The position numbers and the translations under genes were made by a program. Below, piece after piece: positions 43,483-53,873 of a DNA stretch of 64,000 bases. The stretch's first letter is position 1. Every line of letters begins with the position of its first letter. The notes below the pieces were generated by a model. That model was given only the letters and a program-made list of their open reading frames with translations. It had not been told where the DNA came from and did no database searches. Origin of the DNA: Mogibacterium timidum ATCC 33093 (lineage in GTDB: Bacteria > Bacillota > Clostridia > Peptostreptococcales > Anaerovoracaceae); NCBI RefSeq assembly GCF_000525775.1, contig NZ_JALU01000015.1, positions 1 through 64,000 on the forward strand, written 5' to 3'.

Positions 43483-44832
43483 TTATAAATTATGCTTATT
43501 TAACTTCTTATTAATATCATCTATATCGCGTTTGATGAGCTCGTCTTCCTGATATAGATTCTGAATTTTGGTGCAGTTGCTCATAACCGTCGAGTGATCC
43601 CTGCCACCAAATATCTCACCAATCTTTGAGAACGACAGGTCTGTGCTCTCGCGACAGATGTACATAGCTACCTGCCTAGCCAGAGCAATTTCAGCAGTTC
43701 TGCGTTTAGAATCTATGTCTGAAACCTTGATATCATAGTGAGAAGCGACGGTAGACCTGATCCTCTCAGGAGCAATGGCCTTGTCGGTGTCTCTGTAGAT
43801 GTCCTTGAGGACAATCTTGGCAAAATCAAGGTCTATCTTGTTGTTCATAATCTCAGAGAAGCTGATCATACGGTTCATTGCTCCTTCAAGCTCCCTTATA
43901 TTATACTTTATCTTCTCTGCGATCAGGTTGCAAACCTCCTCAATATCTCTGTCGAGGGTTATGTCAGCGAGCTCTATCTTCTTCTTGAGTATTGCTACTC
44001 TCGTCTCAAAGTCAGCTGGCTGAACGTCTGCAGTTATTCCAAATCCGAATCTGGTTGTCAGCCTTTCATCGAGCTTCTGCAGGTTGCTCGGTGGCCTGTC
44101 ACTGGATATTACAATCTGCTTGTTGTTCTCATACAGAGTATTAAATGTGTGGAAAAACTCCTCCTGTGTAGCTTCCTTGCCTTCCAGGAACTGAATATCA
44201 TCTATCAGCAGGACATCAATCTTACGATACTTTTCCTTAAACTGGTTGGTATTCTGAGTATTGATAGCTTCTATCAGTTCATTCGTAAAGGTCTCGGACG
44301 ATATGTATAGGACATTTGAAGAAGGATCGTTCTTGATAACGTGAATTCCTATAGCCTGCATCAGGTGGGTCTTACCTAGACCTGATCCACCGTAGAGAAA
44401 CAGAGGGTTATACGCCTCTGCCGGAGATTCGGCAACCGCAAGGGAAGCAGCGTATGCGAATTTGTTGTTACCACCTACTACGAAGTTTTCAAAGTTATAT
44501 CTAGGGTTAAAAAGCTTTGAATTATCCTTAAAAGGTGCTTTTTTTATCTTTCTCTTTTTCTCAATCTTGTTGCTTTTATACTCTTCCTTGGATTTTATAA
44601 TAACCTGAAAATCATCACCGAGCAGCTTCAAGAATATATCTTCTATATTGATGATGTATTTTTCTCTCAAAAACTTGATGATGCTGATATCCTCAAGCTG
44701 TATATATATGATCTTATTATCTAAATCCAGTTTATACAGAGAAAGATCTGAAAAGAACATATCGAAGCTGAGTCTGCTTGTGGATTTCTTGATTTCCTCT
44801 ATGAATGATTCCCATATCTTGTTAGTGTCCAA
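43483..44832 (-). CDS. dnaA: chromosomal replication initiator protein DnaA
   Basis: A 449-residue initiator. Domain I is at the N-terminus (IWESFIEEIKK). The AAA+ domain has NPLFLYGGSGLGKTHLMQAIG in parts and DVLLIDDIQFLEGKE, and domain IV has GRDHSTVMSN for DnaA-box binding. The UUG at 44832 is taken as start because TAGGAGGCGG lies at ideal spacing before it; the AUG at 44859 lies upstream of that site. The basic linker KIEKKRKIKKA lies between domains. Confidence 0.97.
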   Translation of the reverse strand: MDTNKIWESFIEEIKKSTSRLSFDMFFSDLSLYKLDLDNKIIYIQLEDISIIKFLREKYIINIEDIFLKLLGDDFQVIIKSKEEYKSNKIEKKRKIKKAPFKDNSKLFNPRYNFENFVVGGNNKFAYAASLAVAESPAEAYNPLFLYGGSGLGKTHLMQAIGIHVIKNDPSSNVLYISSETFTNELIEAINTQNTNQFKEKYRKIDVLLIDDIQFLEGKEATQEEFFHTFNTLYENNKQIVISSDRPPSNLQKLDERLTTRFGFGITADVQPADFETRVAILKKKIELADITLDRDIEEVCNLIAEKIKYNIRELEGAMNRMISFSEIMNNKIDLDFAKIVLKDIYRDTDKAIAPERIRSTVASHYDIKVSDIDSKRRTAEIALARQVAMYICRESTDLSFSKIGEIFGGRDHSTVMSNCTKIQNLYQEDELIKRDIDDINKKLNKHNL

Positions 44833-45064
44833 TGTACCGCCTCCTAGGTGAATAAACATATTTTACACAAATCAATCCACAACGGCAATAATGCTGAAGT
44901 CTATAAAATGACTGTATTAGCACGATTCAAAAATAAAGTTATGCACATGTTGTGGATAACTTTGTTAATAAGTTGGAATGACCACAAAATATAGTGTGTC
45001 GTAAAATTTCAGAAAAAAATAAAATTTTTTTTAATGAAAGAGCAGTTGAGAAAAGGCGTTTTCA
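44833..45064. other. replication origin region upstream of dnaA
   Basis: A gene-free stretch with a perfect DnaA box TGTGGATAA (44951-44959), near-matches TTATGCACA (44939-44947) and CAATCCACA (44874-44882), and an A/T-only tract near 45009-45036 that could be the unwinding element. Gene strand bias switches here, minus to the left and plus to the right. Together with dnaA and rpmH on its flanks this marks oriC. Confidence 0.8.
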
Positions 45065-45093
45065 TTGACTTTATTGAGGTTCAAAAGTATAAT
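45065..45093 (+). promoter_or_regulatory. rpmH promoter
   Basis: A near-consensus sigma-A promoter: TTGACT (45065-45070), 17-bp spacer, TATAAT (45088-45093). It drives rpmH-rnpA and probably the genes after them. Confidence 0.85.
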
Positions 45094-45172
45094 ACCTTGA
45101 TGTATGTGCCTTTGGAATTTAGAAGACACAACTATATTTAGATTATATCAAACATTGATATGGAAGGAGATA

Positions 45173-45313
45173 ATGGCAATGAAAAGAACTTACCAGCCTA
45201 AGAAAAGGCAGAGACTTAAGGAGCACGGGTTCAGAAAGAGAATGGCAACTGCAAGTGGCAGAAAGGTTCTCAAGAGGAGAAGAGCAAGAGGAAGAAAGAA
45301 ACTCACAGCTTAA
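45173..45313 (+). CDS. rpmH: 50S ribosomal protein L34
   Basis: A 46-residue, very basic protein with the universal L34 motif [20 protein letters not shown]. The AUG at 45173 follows AAGGAG; a second AUG at 45179 is the alternative. It is the first gene to the right of oriC, as in most bacteria. Confidence 0.97.
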   Translation: MAMKRTYQPKKRQRLKEHGFRKRMATASGRKVLKRRRARGRKKLTA

Positions 45314-45337
45314 CAGCTGACAGAAAGTGATGTGATC

Positions 45338-45685
45338 ATGCTCAGAAAGTCAACACTGAGGAAACAGCAAGATTTCAAGCTCGCCTATAATAAAGGTGAA
45401 TCTAAGGTCTCGAGGTTCATGGTTGTTATCTATAGGAAGAACAATCTGCCGTATTCGCGGATTGCATATGTATCCAGTAAGAAGGTTGGCAACAGTGTTA
45501 AACGGAATAGATCAAGAAGGCTGATGAAGGAATCATATAGGCTGCTCAATCGTCGAATAAGAAACGGATATGATGTTGTTTTTATAGCTAGAAATTCTAT
45601 CAATGGTCACAAGTGTGATGAAGTTAGAAGGTCAATGTACGGGGTTCTACGTGCGGCAAATCTTCTAGACAGCAAAGGGCTTTAA
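45338..45685 (+). CDS. rnpA: ribonuclease P protein component
   Basis: A 115-residue basic protein with the RnpA signature [21 protein letters not shown] and the N-terminal [19 protein letters not shown]. It assists the RNase P RNA in 5' tRNA maturation. The AUG at 45338 is preferred over a GUG two codons earlier. Confidence 0.96.
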   Translation: MLRKSTLRKQQDFKLAYNKGESKVSRFMVVIYRKNNLPYSRIAYVSSKKVGNSVKRNRSRRLMKESYRLLNRRIRNGYDVVFIARNSINGHKCDEVRRSMYGVLRAANLLDSKGL

Positions 45686-45687
45686 AA

Positions 45688-45921
45688 ATGATAAAGCTTT
45701 TCAAAGAAATTATTAAACGAATATTGATAATTATCATAAGAGGATATCAGAAGTTTGTCTCACCTTTATTCCCGCCTACATGCAGGTTTTATCCTACATG
45801 CAGCACGTATTTTATACAGGCGCTGGAGAAGTACGGCCCTTTCAAGGGTACTTACCTGGGAATAAAGAGAATACTCAGATGTCATCCGGGCAATCCAGGT
45901 GGATATGATCCTCTAAGATAA
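45688..45921 (+). CDS. yidD: membrane protein insertion efficiency factor YidD
   Basis: A 77-residue protein with the YidD core: [24 protein letters not shown] and the end [12 protein letters not shown]. It has an amphipathic N-terminus and three conserved cysteines. It lies 2 bp after rnpA and before yidC. Confidence 0.95.
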   Translation: MIKLFKEIIKRILIIIIRGYQKFVSPLFPPTCRFYPTCSTYFIQALEKYGPFKGTYLGIKRILRCHPGNPGGYDPLR

Positions 45922-45934
45922 GAAAGGACGGAAT

Positions 45935-46684
45935 ATGGGAATTATTGCGGTGCCTTTGGGTTACCTACTGACCTTTATATACAATCTGGTTGGTAACTAT
46001 GGTATTTCACTGATAATACTGACGGTACTCGTTAAGCTGATCCTCTATCCTCTCTACTTCAAGCAGATTAAATCTACAGCTTCGATGTCTACGCTGCAGC
46101 CTAAGATGAAGGCTTTACAGGAGAAGTACAAGAACGATAAAGAGAAGCTCAATGAAGAGATGACTAAATTATACAGGGAAGAGAAATTCAACCCTATGGG
46201 TGGTTGCCTTCCGATGCTTATTCAGTTTCCTATCATCATGGGACTCTTCACTCTTCTTAGAAATCCAATGAAATATATAGCTGATGATAAGATGCTTTTT
46301 GCGGTTCACCAGTCATTTCTGTGGATTAAGGATCTTGGACAGCCGGACCTGTGGATTCTTCCGATTGCGGCGGCTATAGCGACGTATTTCTCGTTTGCTA
46401 TGACTCAGCAGCTTACAGGTCAAAACGATATGATGGGTGGACAGGCTAAGTCCATGAACTTAGTTATGAAGTATTTCTTCCCGCTCAGTATCCTTTGGCT
46501 TGCCAGATCTTATCCGGCCGGACTTGCTATTTACTGGGCAGGTGGCCAGTTCCTTCAGATATTCTTGAATATCAGGATGAACAAGTACCGTGCTAAGCTT
46601 AAGGAAGAGCAGGAGCTTGAAGAAAAGAGAAAACGCGCAGAGAAGCAGCTTGAGAAGATGAAGAGAGCAAGGATGAAAGGATAA
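45935..46684 (+). CDS. yidC: membrane protein insertase YidC/Oxa1
   Basis: A 249-residue insertase with five helices. The core begins NYGISLIILTVLVKLILYP and includes FNPMGGCLPMLIQFP. The tail is basic (KRKRAEKQLEKMKRARMKG). There is no lipoprotein signal: it starts directly at the first helix, which is shorter than Bacillus SpoIIIJ. It overlaps jag by one base. Confidence 0.95.
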   Translation: MGIIAVPLGYLLTFIYNLVGNYGISLIILTVLVKLILYPLYFKQIKSTASMSTLQPKMKALQEKYKNDKEKLNEEMTKLYREEKFNPMGGCLPMLIQFPIIMGLFTLLRNPMKYIADDKMLFAVHQSFLWIKDLGQPDLWILPIAAAIATYFSFAMTQQLTGQNDMMGGQAKSMNLVMKYFFPLSILWLARSYPAGLAIYWAGGQFLQIFLNIRMNKYRAKLKEEQELEEKRKRAEKQLEKMKRARMKG

Positions 46685-47583
46685 TGATGAGAGCTTCAGA
46701 GAAATGGGGAGTTGATGTCGACACAGCCGTTGAGCTTGCGCTTCAGGAACTCAAACTCACCAGAGATGAAGTCAACGTTGAAATCCTCGAGGAGTCGAGC
46801 AAAGGATTCCTCGGAATAGGATCGAAACTTGCTAAAGTGAGAGTTACTCCCAAGAATGACGGTGCTGATAAGGCACATAAGGAAAAAGCAACTTTCGATG
46901 ATATAGATAGAATACTCGCCGGTCTACCTGAGAACAACACAGTTGTTGTTCCTGATGAGATCAGGAAAGAGTATGACAAGTACGAAGAGGAAGAGCTTGA
47001 AGATGCTCGTGCCAGCGAGCATGCAAGGCGGGGAGAGAATAAGAAATTCTCCAAGCCTAAGAGGAGCAGAGAGAGAAGCAAGAGAGAGTACAAAAAGTAC
47101 GAAGCAACTCTACTTCTTGATGTTGACAAGCTCACTTCGGTACAGGATCATCCGGTTGAGGCATTCCTACGAGAAATCACCAAAGAGATGGGCATTGACC
47201 TCGATTTCGAAGTTAAGGAAGGCAAGGATTTAATCTATGTAAATGTTTCCGGTAATGATACCGGAACTATCATAGGTAAGAGAGGACAGACCCTCGATGC
47301 TGTTCAGTATCTGGCTAGTCTCGTTGTCAACAAGGAGAACAGCGGATACACAAGAGTGGTAATGGATGCCGAGAATTACAGAGCTAAGAGAGAGCAGACT
47401 CTCGTTGCTCTTGCAAATAGGCTTGCCGGTAAGGTGGAGCGTTCCGAGAGAAAGATTACTCTTGAGCCTATGAACCCTTACGAGCGCAAGGTAATTCATT
47501 CGACACTTCAGAATCATCCCAGTGTAATAACCAGGAGTGAGGGGAAGGATCCTTATAGAAGAGTTATAATCGAGAAGAAATAA
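46684..47583 (+). CDS. khpB: RNA-binding protein Jag/KhpB
   Basis: A 299-residue protein with the Jag N domain (residues 1-50, GFLGIGSKLAKVRV), a charged linker, a KH domain with GTIIGKRGQTLDAVQYL, and an R3H domain near the end (NPYERKVIHSTLQ). It binds RNA together with KhpA and affects cell elongation. It follows yidC with overlap, and a terminator closes the transcript. Confidence 0.95.
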   Translation: MMRASEKWGVDVDTAVELALQELKLTRDEVNVEILEESSKGFLGIGSKLAKVRVTPKNDGADKAHKEKATFDDIDRILAGLPENNTVVVPDEIRKEYDKYEEEELEDARASEHARRGENKKFSKPKRSRERSKREYKKYEATLLLDVDKLTSVQDHPVEAFLREITKEMGIDLDFEVKEGKDLIYVNVSGNDTGTIIGKRGQTLDAVQYLASLVVNKENSGYTRVVMDAENYRAKREQTLVALANRLAGKVERSERKITLEPMNPYERKVIHSTLQNHPSVITRSEGKDPYRRVIIEKK

Positions 47584-47589
47584 GAGCGG

Positions 47590-47615
47590 AGAGCCCATCT
47601 ATGATGGGCTCTTTT
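47590..47615 (+). terminator. terminator between jag and mnmE
   Basis: AGAGCCCATC-TAT-GATGGGCTCT is a perfect 10-bp stem followed by TTT. It lies 7 bp after the jag stop and ends, or partly attenuates, transcription before mnmE. Confidence 0.85.
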
Positions 47616-47644
47616 CGTCAACTTTTCGTAAGGCAGGAGAATTT

Positions 47645-49024
47645 ATGGCAGATACTTTTGCTGCGATTGCAACACCTTTGGGTGAGGGCGGAGTAGGTAT
47701 AGTTCGCGTCAGCGGACCGGGTTCACTCAATATTATGAAAGGTGTGTTCAAGGAATGTCCGGATAAGGTTGAACCTCGTCACGTTTACTATGGTCACGCT
47801 TTGGATGCTTCGGGAAATGTCATCGACGAGATGATATGCATTTACATGCGCGCACCTCATACATTTACCGGCGAGGATGTTGTAGAATTTCAGGCTCACG
47901 GCAGCAATGTATCGTTGAGGCTCATAGTTATGAGTGCTATCTCAGCCGGTGCAAGAATTGCAGATCCCGGTGAATTTACCAAGCTTGCCTTTCTTAACGG
48001 CAAGCTCGATTTGTCGCAGGCTGAAGCTGTTATTGATCTTATAAAAGCAAGGAGTGAGAAGCCTCTCAGCATAGCATCCGATCAGCTTAACGGGAGTCTT
48101 GGACAGGAGATAGTTGCGATTAGAAATAACATCAAGGACGTCCTCGCTCAGATGGCTGTCAATATTGATTTTCCCGATGAGGATATAGAGCAGGTTAGCT
48201 GCGATGAGTTCATCACAGAGCTTAAGAGACAGAATGACCGCTTGCAATCACTGATTAAATCCTCTGAATTTGGCAAGATTGCCAGAGAAGGTATCAAGAT
48301 TGCCCTCGTGGGGCGTACAAATGTCGGCAAATCATCCCTCCTGAATGGGCTTCTCGGCGAAAACAGGGCTATCGTTACCGATATACCCGGAACTACCAGA
48401 GATACCATTGAGGAGAGTTCTTCGATTGGCGGATATCCTATTGTTGTGGTCGATACTGCCGGTATCAGAGATACTGATGATGTGATAGAGCAGATTGGTA
48501 TCGAGCGCTCCAAGAATGAAATAGAAGAAGCGGATCTGGTCGTGATGGTAGCAGATGGCAGCACAGAGTTGGCTGCTGAGGATTTCGAGATAGCTGAGCA
48601 CGTAGCGAATAAGAAAGTGATGCTGGTTATTAACAAGGAAGATCTGGGGATGACTGCGGCTCAGTCCGATATTGATAAGCTGAAAAGCATTATTGGCTGC
48701 GATACTGGTGATATAGTTTATACTTCCGTGAAGACTGTCAAGGGTATCGGAAAAGTGCGTGATGCGATCGAGAGGAATTTGGCAAGAGGATTTATAAAGA
48801 GTGACGGAGGAAATATTGTCACCAATGAGAGGCATAAGGATGCGCTGGTGAGGGCAAAGGCAGCTCTCGTACATGGAATCGAGCTTTTGGAGATGAGGGA
48901 ACCTCTTGAAGTTGCTGAGATTGAGGTGCATGACAGTTTTCAGATACTGGGCGAAATTATAGGTGAAACGGCGAGCGAGGAGATACTGGATACGGTGTTC
49001 TCGAAGTTCTGCCTGGGTAAATGA
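47645..49024 (+). CDS. mnmE: tRNA modification GTPase MnmE
   Basis: A 459-residue GTPase that, with MnmG, modifies the wobble uridine at C5. The N-terminal folate domain starts [20 protein letters not shown]. The G domain has [21 protein letters not shown] and NKED. The C-terminus is the conserved FCLGK with the active cysteine. AGGCAGGAG precedes the start. It ends in TGA next to the mnmG start. Confidence 0.98.
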   Translation: MADTFAAIATPLGEGGVGIVRVSGPGSLNIMKGVFKECPDKVEPRHVYYGHALDASGNVIDEMICIYMRAPHTFTGEDVVEFQAHGSNVSLRLIVMSAISAGARIADPGEFTKLAFLNGKLDLSQAEAVIDLIKARSEKPLSIASDQLNGSLGQEIVAIRNNIKDVLAQMAVNIDFPDEDIEQVSCDEFITELKRQNDRLQSLIKSSEFGKIAREGIKIALVGRTNVGKSSLLNGLLGENRAIVTDIPGTTRDTIEESSSIGGYPIVVVDTAGIRDTDDVIEQIGIERSKNEIEEADLVVMVADGSTELAAEDFEIAEHVANKKVMLVINKEDLGMTAAQSDIDKLKSIIGCDTGDIVYTSVKTVKGIGKVRDAIERNLARGFIKSDGGNIVTNERHKDALVRAKAALVHGIELLEMREPLEVAEIEVHDSFQILGEIIGETASEEILDTVFSKFCLGK

Positions 49025-49025
49025 T

Positions 49026-50960
49026 ATGAATTTGAAGGACGCGAAAAATTCAAATAAACACAGTGTGATGGGAGAATACGATGTAATCGTTGTAGGTGCC
49101 GGTCATGCAGGATGTGAGGCGGGGTTAGCTGCTGCAAGGATGGGCTGCGAGACGCTGCTGCTCGCGATGAACCTCGAGTCTGTGGCTATGATGCCTTGTA
49201 ATCCTTCGATTGGTGGCACCGGCAAGGGACATCTCGTATGCGAGATAGATGCTCTCGGCGGCGAGATGGGACTGAATATAGATAAGACATTTATTCAGAG
49301 CAAGATGCTCAACACTTCCAAGGGGCCTGCTGTTCATTCACTGCGCGCGCAGGCGGATAAGACCAAATATCATCTTGAGATGAAGAAAACCATTGAAAAG
49401 CAACCACGCCTTAAGCTAAAACAGGCGGAGGTCGTTGATCTGATCCTTGAAGACGGGGCGATTCATGGAATCGTAACACGGACAAATGCAATATACATGG
49501 GCAAGGCTGTCGTGATGTGCACGGGAACCTTCCTCGGCGGTAAGGTGTTTATCGGTGATAGCGCTTACAGCAGTGGTCCCGGCGGACTTGCGCCTTCTAC
49601 TGTGCTTGCGGGTAAACTGCGCGAATACGGACTTCCTATGCGCAGATTCAAGACGGGAACGCCGGCTCGCATGCTCGCTTCGACTCTCGATTATGACAGG
49701 ATGAAGCGCCAGGAAGGCGATGCGGAGATAATTCCTTTCTCGTTTATGAATGAGGGAAGGGAGATCGGTTCCAACCGGATAGAGTGCTGGCTCTCTTATA
49801 CAAATGCGGAGACTCACAGGATAATTCTTGAAAATATAGGGCGTTCGGCGATGTACTCCGGTAATATCGTAGGTGTCGGGCCTAGATACTGCCCTTCGAT
49901 TGAGGATAAGGTATCCAGATTTAAGGATAGGGAGAGACACCAGCTGTTCGTCGAACCGGAGGGGCTTGATACTGAAGAGATGTACATTCAGGGCATGTCA
50001 TCAAGCTTGCCGGAGAATATACAGGAGGCTTTCTATCATACAATTCCCGGACTTGAACACGCCGAAATCGTTAGACCTGCATATGCGATCGAGTATGATT
50101 GCGTAGATCCTACCACATTAAAGCCAAGCCTTGAGAGCAAGCTGATCGAGGGCATGTTTTGTGCAGGTCAGTTTAACGGAAGCTCCGGTTACGAGGAGGC
50201 TGCTGCACAGGGGCTTGTAGCTGGAATGAACGCTGCTCGTAAGCTTCAGCAGAAGAATCCGATGATTCTTGGAAGAAACGAGGCTTATATTGGCGTTCTG
50301 ATCGACGATTTGGTGACTAAAGGTACTATGGAACCTTATAGAATGATGACGTCCCGAGCGGAATTTAGGCTTATTTTGAGACAGGACAATGCGGATCGCC
50401 GTTTGACAGAGGTGGGATTCGAGTATGGACTTGTAACTGATGAGAGATATTCGAGATATTTAGCCAAGAAAAAAAACGTTGATGAAGAGATTGTTAGGCT
50501 GAAGGATAAGTATACTGAATTTAGTAAGCTTAATGAATTTCTAGCATCTGAAGGCAGCAATGAGGTGACAAATAATAATATTACGTTCTATGATCTGCTT
50601 AGGCGCCCGGAGATATCCTATGCTGCTCTGGAAGCTATAGATGATGATACCAGACCTGAATTGAATAGAGCAGAGCGCTATGAGGTTGAGGTCAGAATTA
50701 AGTATGCGGGATACATAGATAAGCAGCTTGCTCAGGTTGAGAAGATGAAAAAGCTGGAGAGCAGAAGGCTTGCAGAAGATATTAATTACAACGAAATCAA
50801 TGGACTTAGACTTGAAGCGAGACAGAAGCTGACAGATATCAGACCTATCAACATAGGACAAGCAAGTAGGATCAGCGGTGTATCCCCGGCAGATATTAAT
50901 GTGCTCCTCATATATCTGGAAAAGAAAAGGCGAAGCAACGAAAGGCGCAAGGATTCATAG
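49026..50960 (+). CDS. mnmG: tRNA uridine-5-carboxymethylaminomethyl modification enzyme MnmG
   Basis: A 644-residue FAD enzyme with dinucleotide fold [21 protein letters not shown] and the family motifs [14 protein letters not shown] and [16 protein letters not shown]. It forms the MnmE-MnmG complex. The AUG at 49026 lies 1 bp after the mnmE stop; a later AUG at 49068 (MGEYDVIVV) is the alternative, as neither has a strong ribosome binding site. Confidence 0.97.
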   Translation: MNLKDAKNSNKHSVMGEYDVIVVGAGHAGCEAGLAAARMGCETLLLAMNLESVAMMPCNPSIGGTGKGHLVCEIDALGGEMGLNIDKTFIQSKMLNTSKGPAVHSLRAQADKTKYHLEMKKTIEKQPRLKLKQAEVVDLILEDGAIHGIVTRTNAIYMGKAVVMCTGTFLGGKVFIGDSAYSSGPGGLAPSTVLAGKLREYGLPMRRFKTGTPARMLASTLDYDRMKRQEGDAEIIPFSFMNEGREIGSNRIECWLSYTNAETHRIILENIGRSAMYSGNIVGVGPRYCPSIEDKVSRFKDRERHQLFVEPEGLDTEEMYIQGMSSSLPENIQEAFYHTIPGLEHAEIVRPAYAIEYDCVDPTTLKPSLESKLIEGMFCAGQFNGSSGYEEAAAQGLVAGMNAARKLQQKNPMILGRNEAYIGVLIDDLVTKGTMEPYRMMTSRAEFRLILRQDNADRRLTEVGFEYGLVTDERYSRYLAKKKNVDEEIVRLKDKYTEFSKLNEFLASEGSNEVTNNNITFYDLLRRPEISYAALEAIDDDTRPELNRAERYEVEVRIKYAGYIDKQLAQVEKMKKLESRRLAEDINYNEINGLRLEARQKLTDIRPINIGQASRISGVSPADINVLLIYLEKKRRSNERRKDS

Positions 50961-50961
50961 T

Positions 50962-51669
50962 ATGAAGGATGTTATAATCTCCGAATTGAAGCAGAAATAC
51001 GGCGAGGAGATGACTGCTAAGATGTTTGCCTATATGGGCAAAATCTTAGCAGCAAATGAGCATATAAATTTGACTGCGGTCAGAGAGGAGGACGAATTCC
51101 TTGAAAAGCATATCTTGGATTCGCTCACCTGTAATGATTGCGATGAATTCAAGGCTGCTGAGGTTGTTGTAGATATGGGAACCGGAGGAGGCTTTCCCGG
51201 GATTCCGCTTGCAATTACCAATCCGGATAAGACGTTTGTTCTTGCTGATTCTCTAAATAAGAGACTCAAGATAATAGAGCAATTCGCTGCAGAGCTTTAC
51301 ATAGATAATATTGAACTTTTGCACATCAGGGCGGAGGACATGGGTCAGAATCCTGCATACAGAGAGAAGGCGGATATCTGCGTGTCCAGAGCTGTCGCAT
51401 CTCTGGATGTATTGTCGGAATTGTGTCTGCCTCTTGTCAGGAAGGGTGGATACTTTATCTCTTATAAAGGTGACGGTGCAGAGGACGAGTTTGATGTGGC
51501 TAAAAGGGCAATTTCTATATTAGGTGGTAAGCTCGATAGGATAGAGAAGCCTTCTTTAAAGAACGCATATATATCCGGACATTGCCTGTTGCTTGTGAAA
51601 AAGGTTGCTCATACACCTAAACATTTTCCCAGGAAAGCGGGTGCGGCTAAAAAATCTCCTATTCGTTAG
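50962..51669 (+). CDS. rsmG: 16S rRNA (guanine527-N7)-methyltransferase RsmG
   Basis: A 235-residue SAM-dependent methyltransferase with NLTAVREEDEFLEKHILDSL, the SAM-binding VVDMGTGGGFPGIPLAI and the conserved RAVASLDVLSELCLPL. It methylates G527 of 16S rRNA. The AUG at 50962 is 1 bp past the mnmG stop, indicating coupling. The C-terminal tail is basic. Confidence 0.96.
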   Translation: MKDVIISELKQKYGEEMTAKMFAYMGKILAANEHINLTAVREEDEFLEKHILDSLTCNDCDEFKAAEVVVDMGTGGGFPGIPLAITNPDKTFVLADSLNKRLKIIEQFAAELYIDNIELLHIRAEDMGQNPAYREKADICVSRAVASLDVLSELCLPLVRKGGYFISYKGDGAEDEFDVAKRAISILGGKLDRIEKPSLKNAYISGHCLLLVKKVAHTPKHFPRKAGAAKKSPIR

Positions 51670-51733
51670 AAATAGAGAGGTGTGCAGTTGGGCTGATTGT
51701 GGTTGCTATTGAGAACCCGTTTGACTTCGTATT

Positions 51734-51749
51734 TGTTTCACGTGAAACA
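51734..51749. promoter_or_regulatory. parS site 1
   Basis: A perfect TGTTTCACGTGAAACA palindrome, the ParB-binding parS consensus, in the gap between rsmG and parA. Confidence 0.93.
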
Positions 51750-51770
51750 TTTTTAGCAAACACTACATAT

Positions 51771-51786
51771 TGTTTCACGTGAAACA
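51771..51786. promoter_or_regulatory. parS site 2
   Basis: A second perfect TGTTTCACGTGAAACA, 37 bp after the first. Two closely spaced sites next to parAB, about 7 kb from oriC, would nucleate the ParB complex. Confidence 0.93.
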
Positions 51787-51905
51787 TCATTCAACAAATT
51801 CACTAAAAACTCATCAAATCTACGAAGTAAATAGAACAGAAGCCTAGATAGAAATACCGCAATATTATATAATAGAGGCAGTAAATTCTCAAAAAGGAGA
51901 CCTAT

Positions 51906-52694
51906 ATGGGAAAGGCAATAGCAATATTTAATCAAAAGGGCGGAGTTGGTAAAACAACGACCAATATAAACCTGAGTGCCTGCCTCGCTGTCCAAGGCAA
52001 GAAGGTTCTAGTCATTGATATAGATCCGCAGGGAAATACGACCAGCGGAATAGGGATAAAGAAGAGAAAGCTGACAAGCACTTTATATGACGTGTTGGTT
52101 AACAAGGACTATGATGTCCACAAGGCTATCCTCCAGACCAAGACAGCAAATCTCGACATCATTCCGGCAAGCGTCGATCTGGCAGGCGCTGAAATAGAGC
52201 TAGTCAATATTGAAGGACGAGAGAGACGGCTTAAGAAGGCAATAGAACAGGTAAGAAGCGAATACGACTATATATTCATAGATTGTCCACCCTCGCTCGG
52301 GCTGCTTACAATCAACTCGCTGACAGCTGTGGACAGCGTACTCATTCCGATTCAGTGCGAGTTCTATGCTCTGGAAGGAGTAAGTCAGCTGATGAGTACT
52401 GTCGAGCTGGTTAAGAAGAATATGAATCCGGAGCTTCAGATAGAGGGTGTGATTCTCAGCATGTTCGATGGAAGAACCAACCTGGCAATTCAAGTAGTAC
52501 AGGAGGTTAAGAAATATTTCGGCAAGTATGTATTCTCAACCGTAATACCCAGAAATGTCAGACTTGCTGAAGCTCCAAGCTATGGCATGCCTATTGTAAA
52601 GTATGATCCGTCATCGGCGGGGGCAAAAGCATACAACAAGTTTGCACAGGAGTTCCTGGAAAGAGAAAAGAGGAGACAGCAGGAAAATGGCTAA
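51906..52694 (+). CDS. parA: chromosome-partitioning ATPase ParA (Soj)
   Basis: A 262-residue deviant Walker ATPase with KGGVGKTT near the N-terminus, DIDPQGNTTSG and IFIDCPPSLGLLTIN. It cycles on the nucleoid and drives origin segregation with ParB and parS. AAAAGGAG precedes the AUG. It overlaps parB by 8 bp. Confidence 0.97.
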   Translation: MGKAIAIFNQKGGVGKTTTNINLSACLAVQGKKVLVIDIDPQGNTTSGIGIKKRKLTSTLYDVLVNKDYDVHKAILQTKTANLDIIPASVDLAGAEIELVNIEGRERRLKKAIEQVRSEYDYIFIDCPPSLGLLTINSLTAVDSVLIPIQCEFYALEGVSQLMSTVELVKKNMNPELQIEGVILSMFDGRTNLAIQVVQEVKKYFGKYVFSTVIPRNVRLAEAPSYGMPIVKYDPSSAGAKAYNKFAQEFLEREKRRQQENG

Positions 52695-53850
52695 AAGAAA
52701 AGGTGGTCTAGGAAGAGGCCTCGACGCACTCTTCGCAGATGCAGCTCCTCTTTTCGAAGAAGACCTTGAAGAAGAGGGAGCAGACATCGATGACATCAAG
52801 CTGATGGAAGCGATAGATGATGTTACGGGAGACAGAGGAAGATCGAGACTCGGACATGAAGCCGGCAAGATTGCTGTAAGCGAGGCCGCAGTAAGTAATA
52901 TTTCAGATAAAGTCTCTGAGAAAAATAAAAACAAAACGCCCGCATCCTACGGGGGGAATGACCTGAAGGGTAGTGATAGGGCTAGAGCCGGCATCAAATC
53001 CAAAGCAACTGATATAAATGGAAATATTATTAACCTCGAAGACCTTAAGTCTGACGACTACGAAGATCGTGTTCTGTATTTGGATATAAACGATATCAAG
53101 CCTAATAAAGATCAGCCAAGAAAGACCTTCAACGAAGACAGGCTAAAGGAGCTTGCCAATTCCATAAAGGAAAACGGCGTGATCCAGCCTTTGATCGTAA
53201 GAGCGACAGTAAACGGATATGAGCTTGTGGCCGGGGAGAGACGCTGGAGAGCTGCAAGGATTGCTGAACTCAAGAAGGTGCCTTGCATAATCAGGAACTT
53301 TGATGAAAAGCAGAACATGATAGTTGCAATCATCGAGAATATGCAGAGAGAGAACCTCGATGCTATCGAAGAGGCACAGGGTCTCAATGAGATGATTAAG
53401 AGGTTTGAATTCACTCAAGAGCAGGTGTCAAATGCGCTTGGTAAGAGCAGAGCATATATCGCAAATTCATTAAGATTGCTGAAGCTACCCGAAAAAATTC
53501 AGGACATGATTGTGAGTGGCAAAATTTCTGCAGCACACGGAAGGACAATTATCACAATTAAGGATGAGAAGAAGCAGCTGGAGGTGTGCGACAAAATTGT
53601 CAGAAGCGGTCTTTCTGTAAGAGCTACTGAGCGACTGGCGGAAAAGGTCAAGGACGATGCGAGACCTGAGCGCAAGAAAAGACGCACACCTATGAACTCA
53701 GAAATTGTCGCAGTAGAGGATGAATTACGAAAGCTGTTTGGAACTAAAGTCAACATAAACGGAAAGGCGTCAACTGGAAAGATAGAGATTGAATATTACA
53801 GTCTGGACGAACTAAATAGGCTGATTGATATGCTAAGGGGTATCGAATAG
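52687..53850 (+). CDS. parB: chromosome-partitioning protein ParB (Spo0J)
   Basis: A 387-residue ParB starting MAKRKGGLGRGLDALFAD, the ParA-stimulating end. It carries an unusually long charged insert (about 25-115) before the CTPase/ParB domain (DIKPNKDQPRKTF, VAGERRWRAA, IENMQRENLDAIEEA), then the HTH and a C-terminal dimer domain. The AUG at 52687 follows GCAGGAAA and lies inside the parA end. Confidence 0.95.
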   Translation: MAKRKGGLGRGLDALFADAAPLFEEDLEEEGADIDDIKLMEAIDDVTGDRGRSRLGHEAGKIAVSEAAVSNISDKVSEKNKNKTPASYGGNDLKGSDRARAGIKSKATDINGNIINLEDLKSDDYEDRVLYLDINDIKPNKDQPRKTFNEDRLKELANSIKENGVIQPLIVRATVNGYELVAGERRWRAARIAELKKVPCIIRNFDEKQNMIVAIIENMQRENLDAIEEAQGLNEMIKRFEFTQEQVSNALGKSRAYIANSLRLLKLPEKIQDMIVSGKISAAHGRTIITIKDEKKQLEVCDKIVRSGLSVRATERLAEKVKDDARPERKKRRTPMNSEIVAVEDELRKLFGTKVNINGKASTGKIEIEYYSLDELNRLIDMLRGIE

Positions 53851-53873
53851 CCGAAGTTAGGAGTATTGAATTT

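Noticed and set aside
49022-49054. mnmE as another UGA read-through candidate
   Set aside because: The protein already ends in the conserved FCLGK, and what follows the UGA is the mnmG start.
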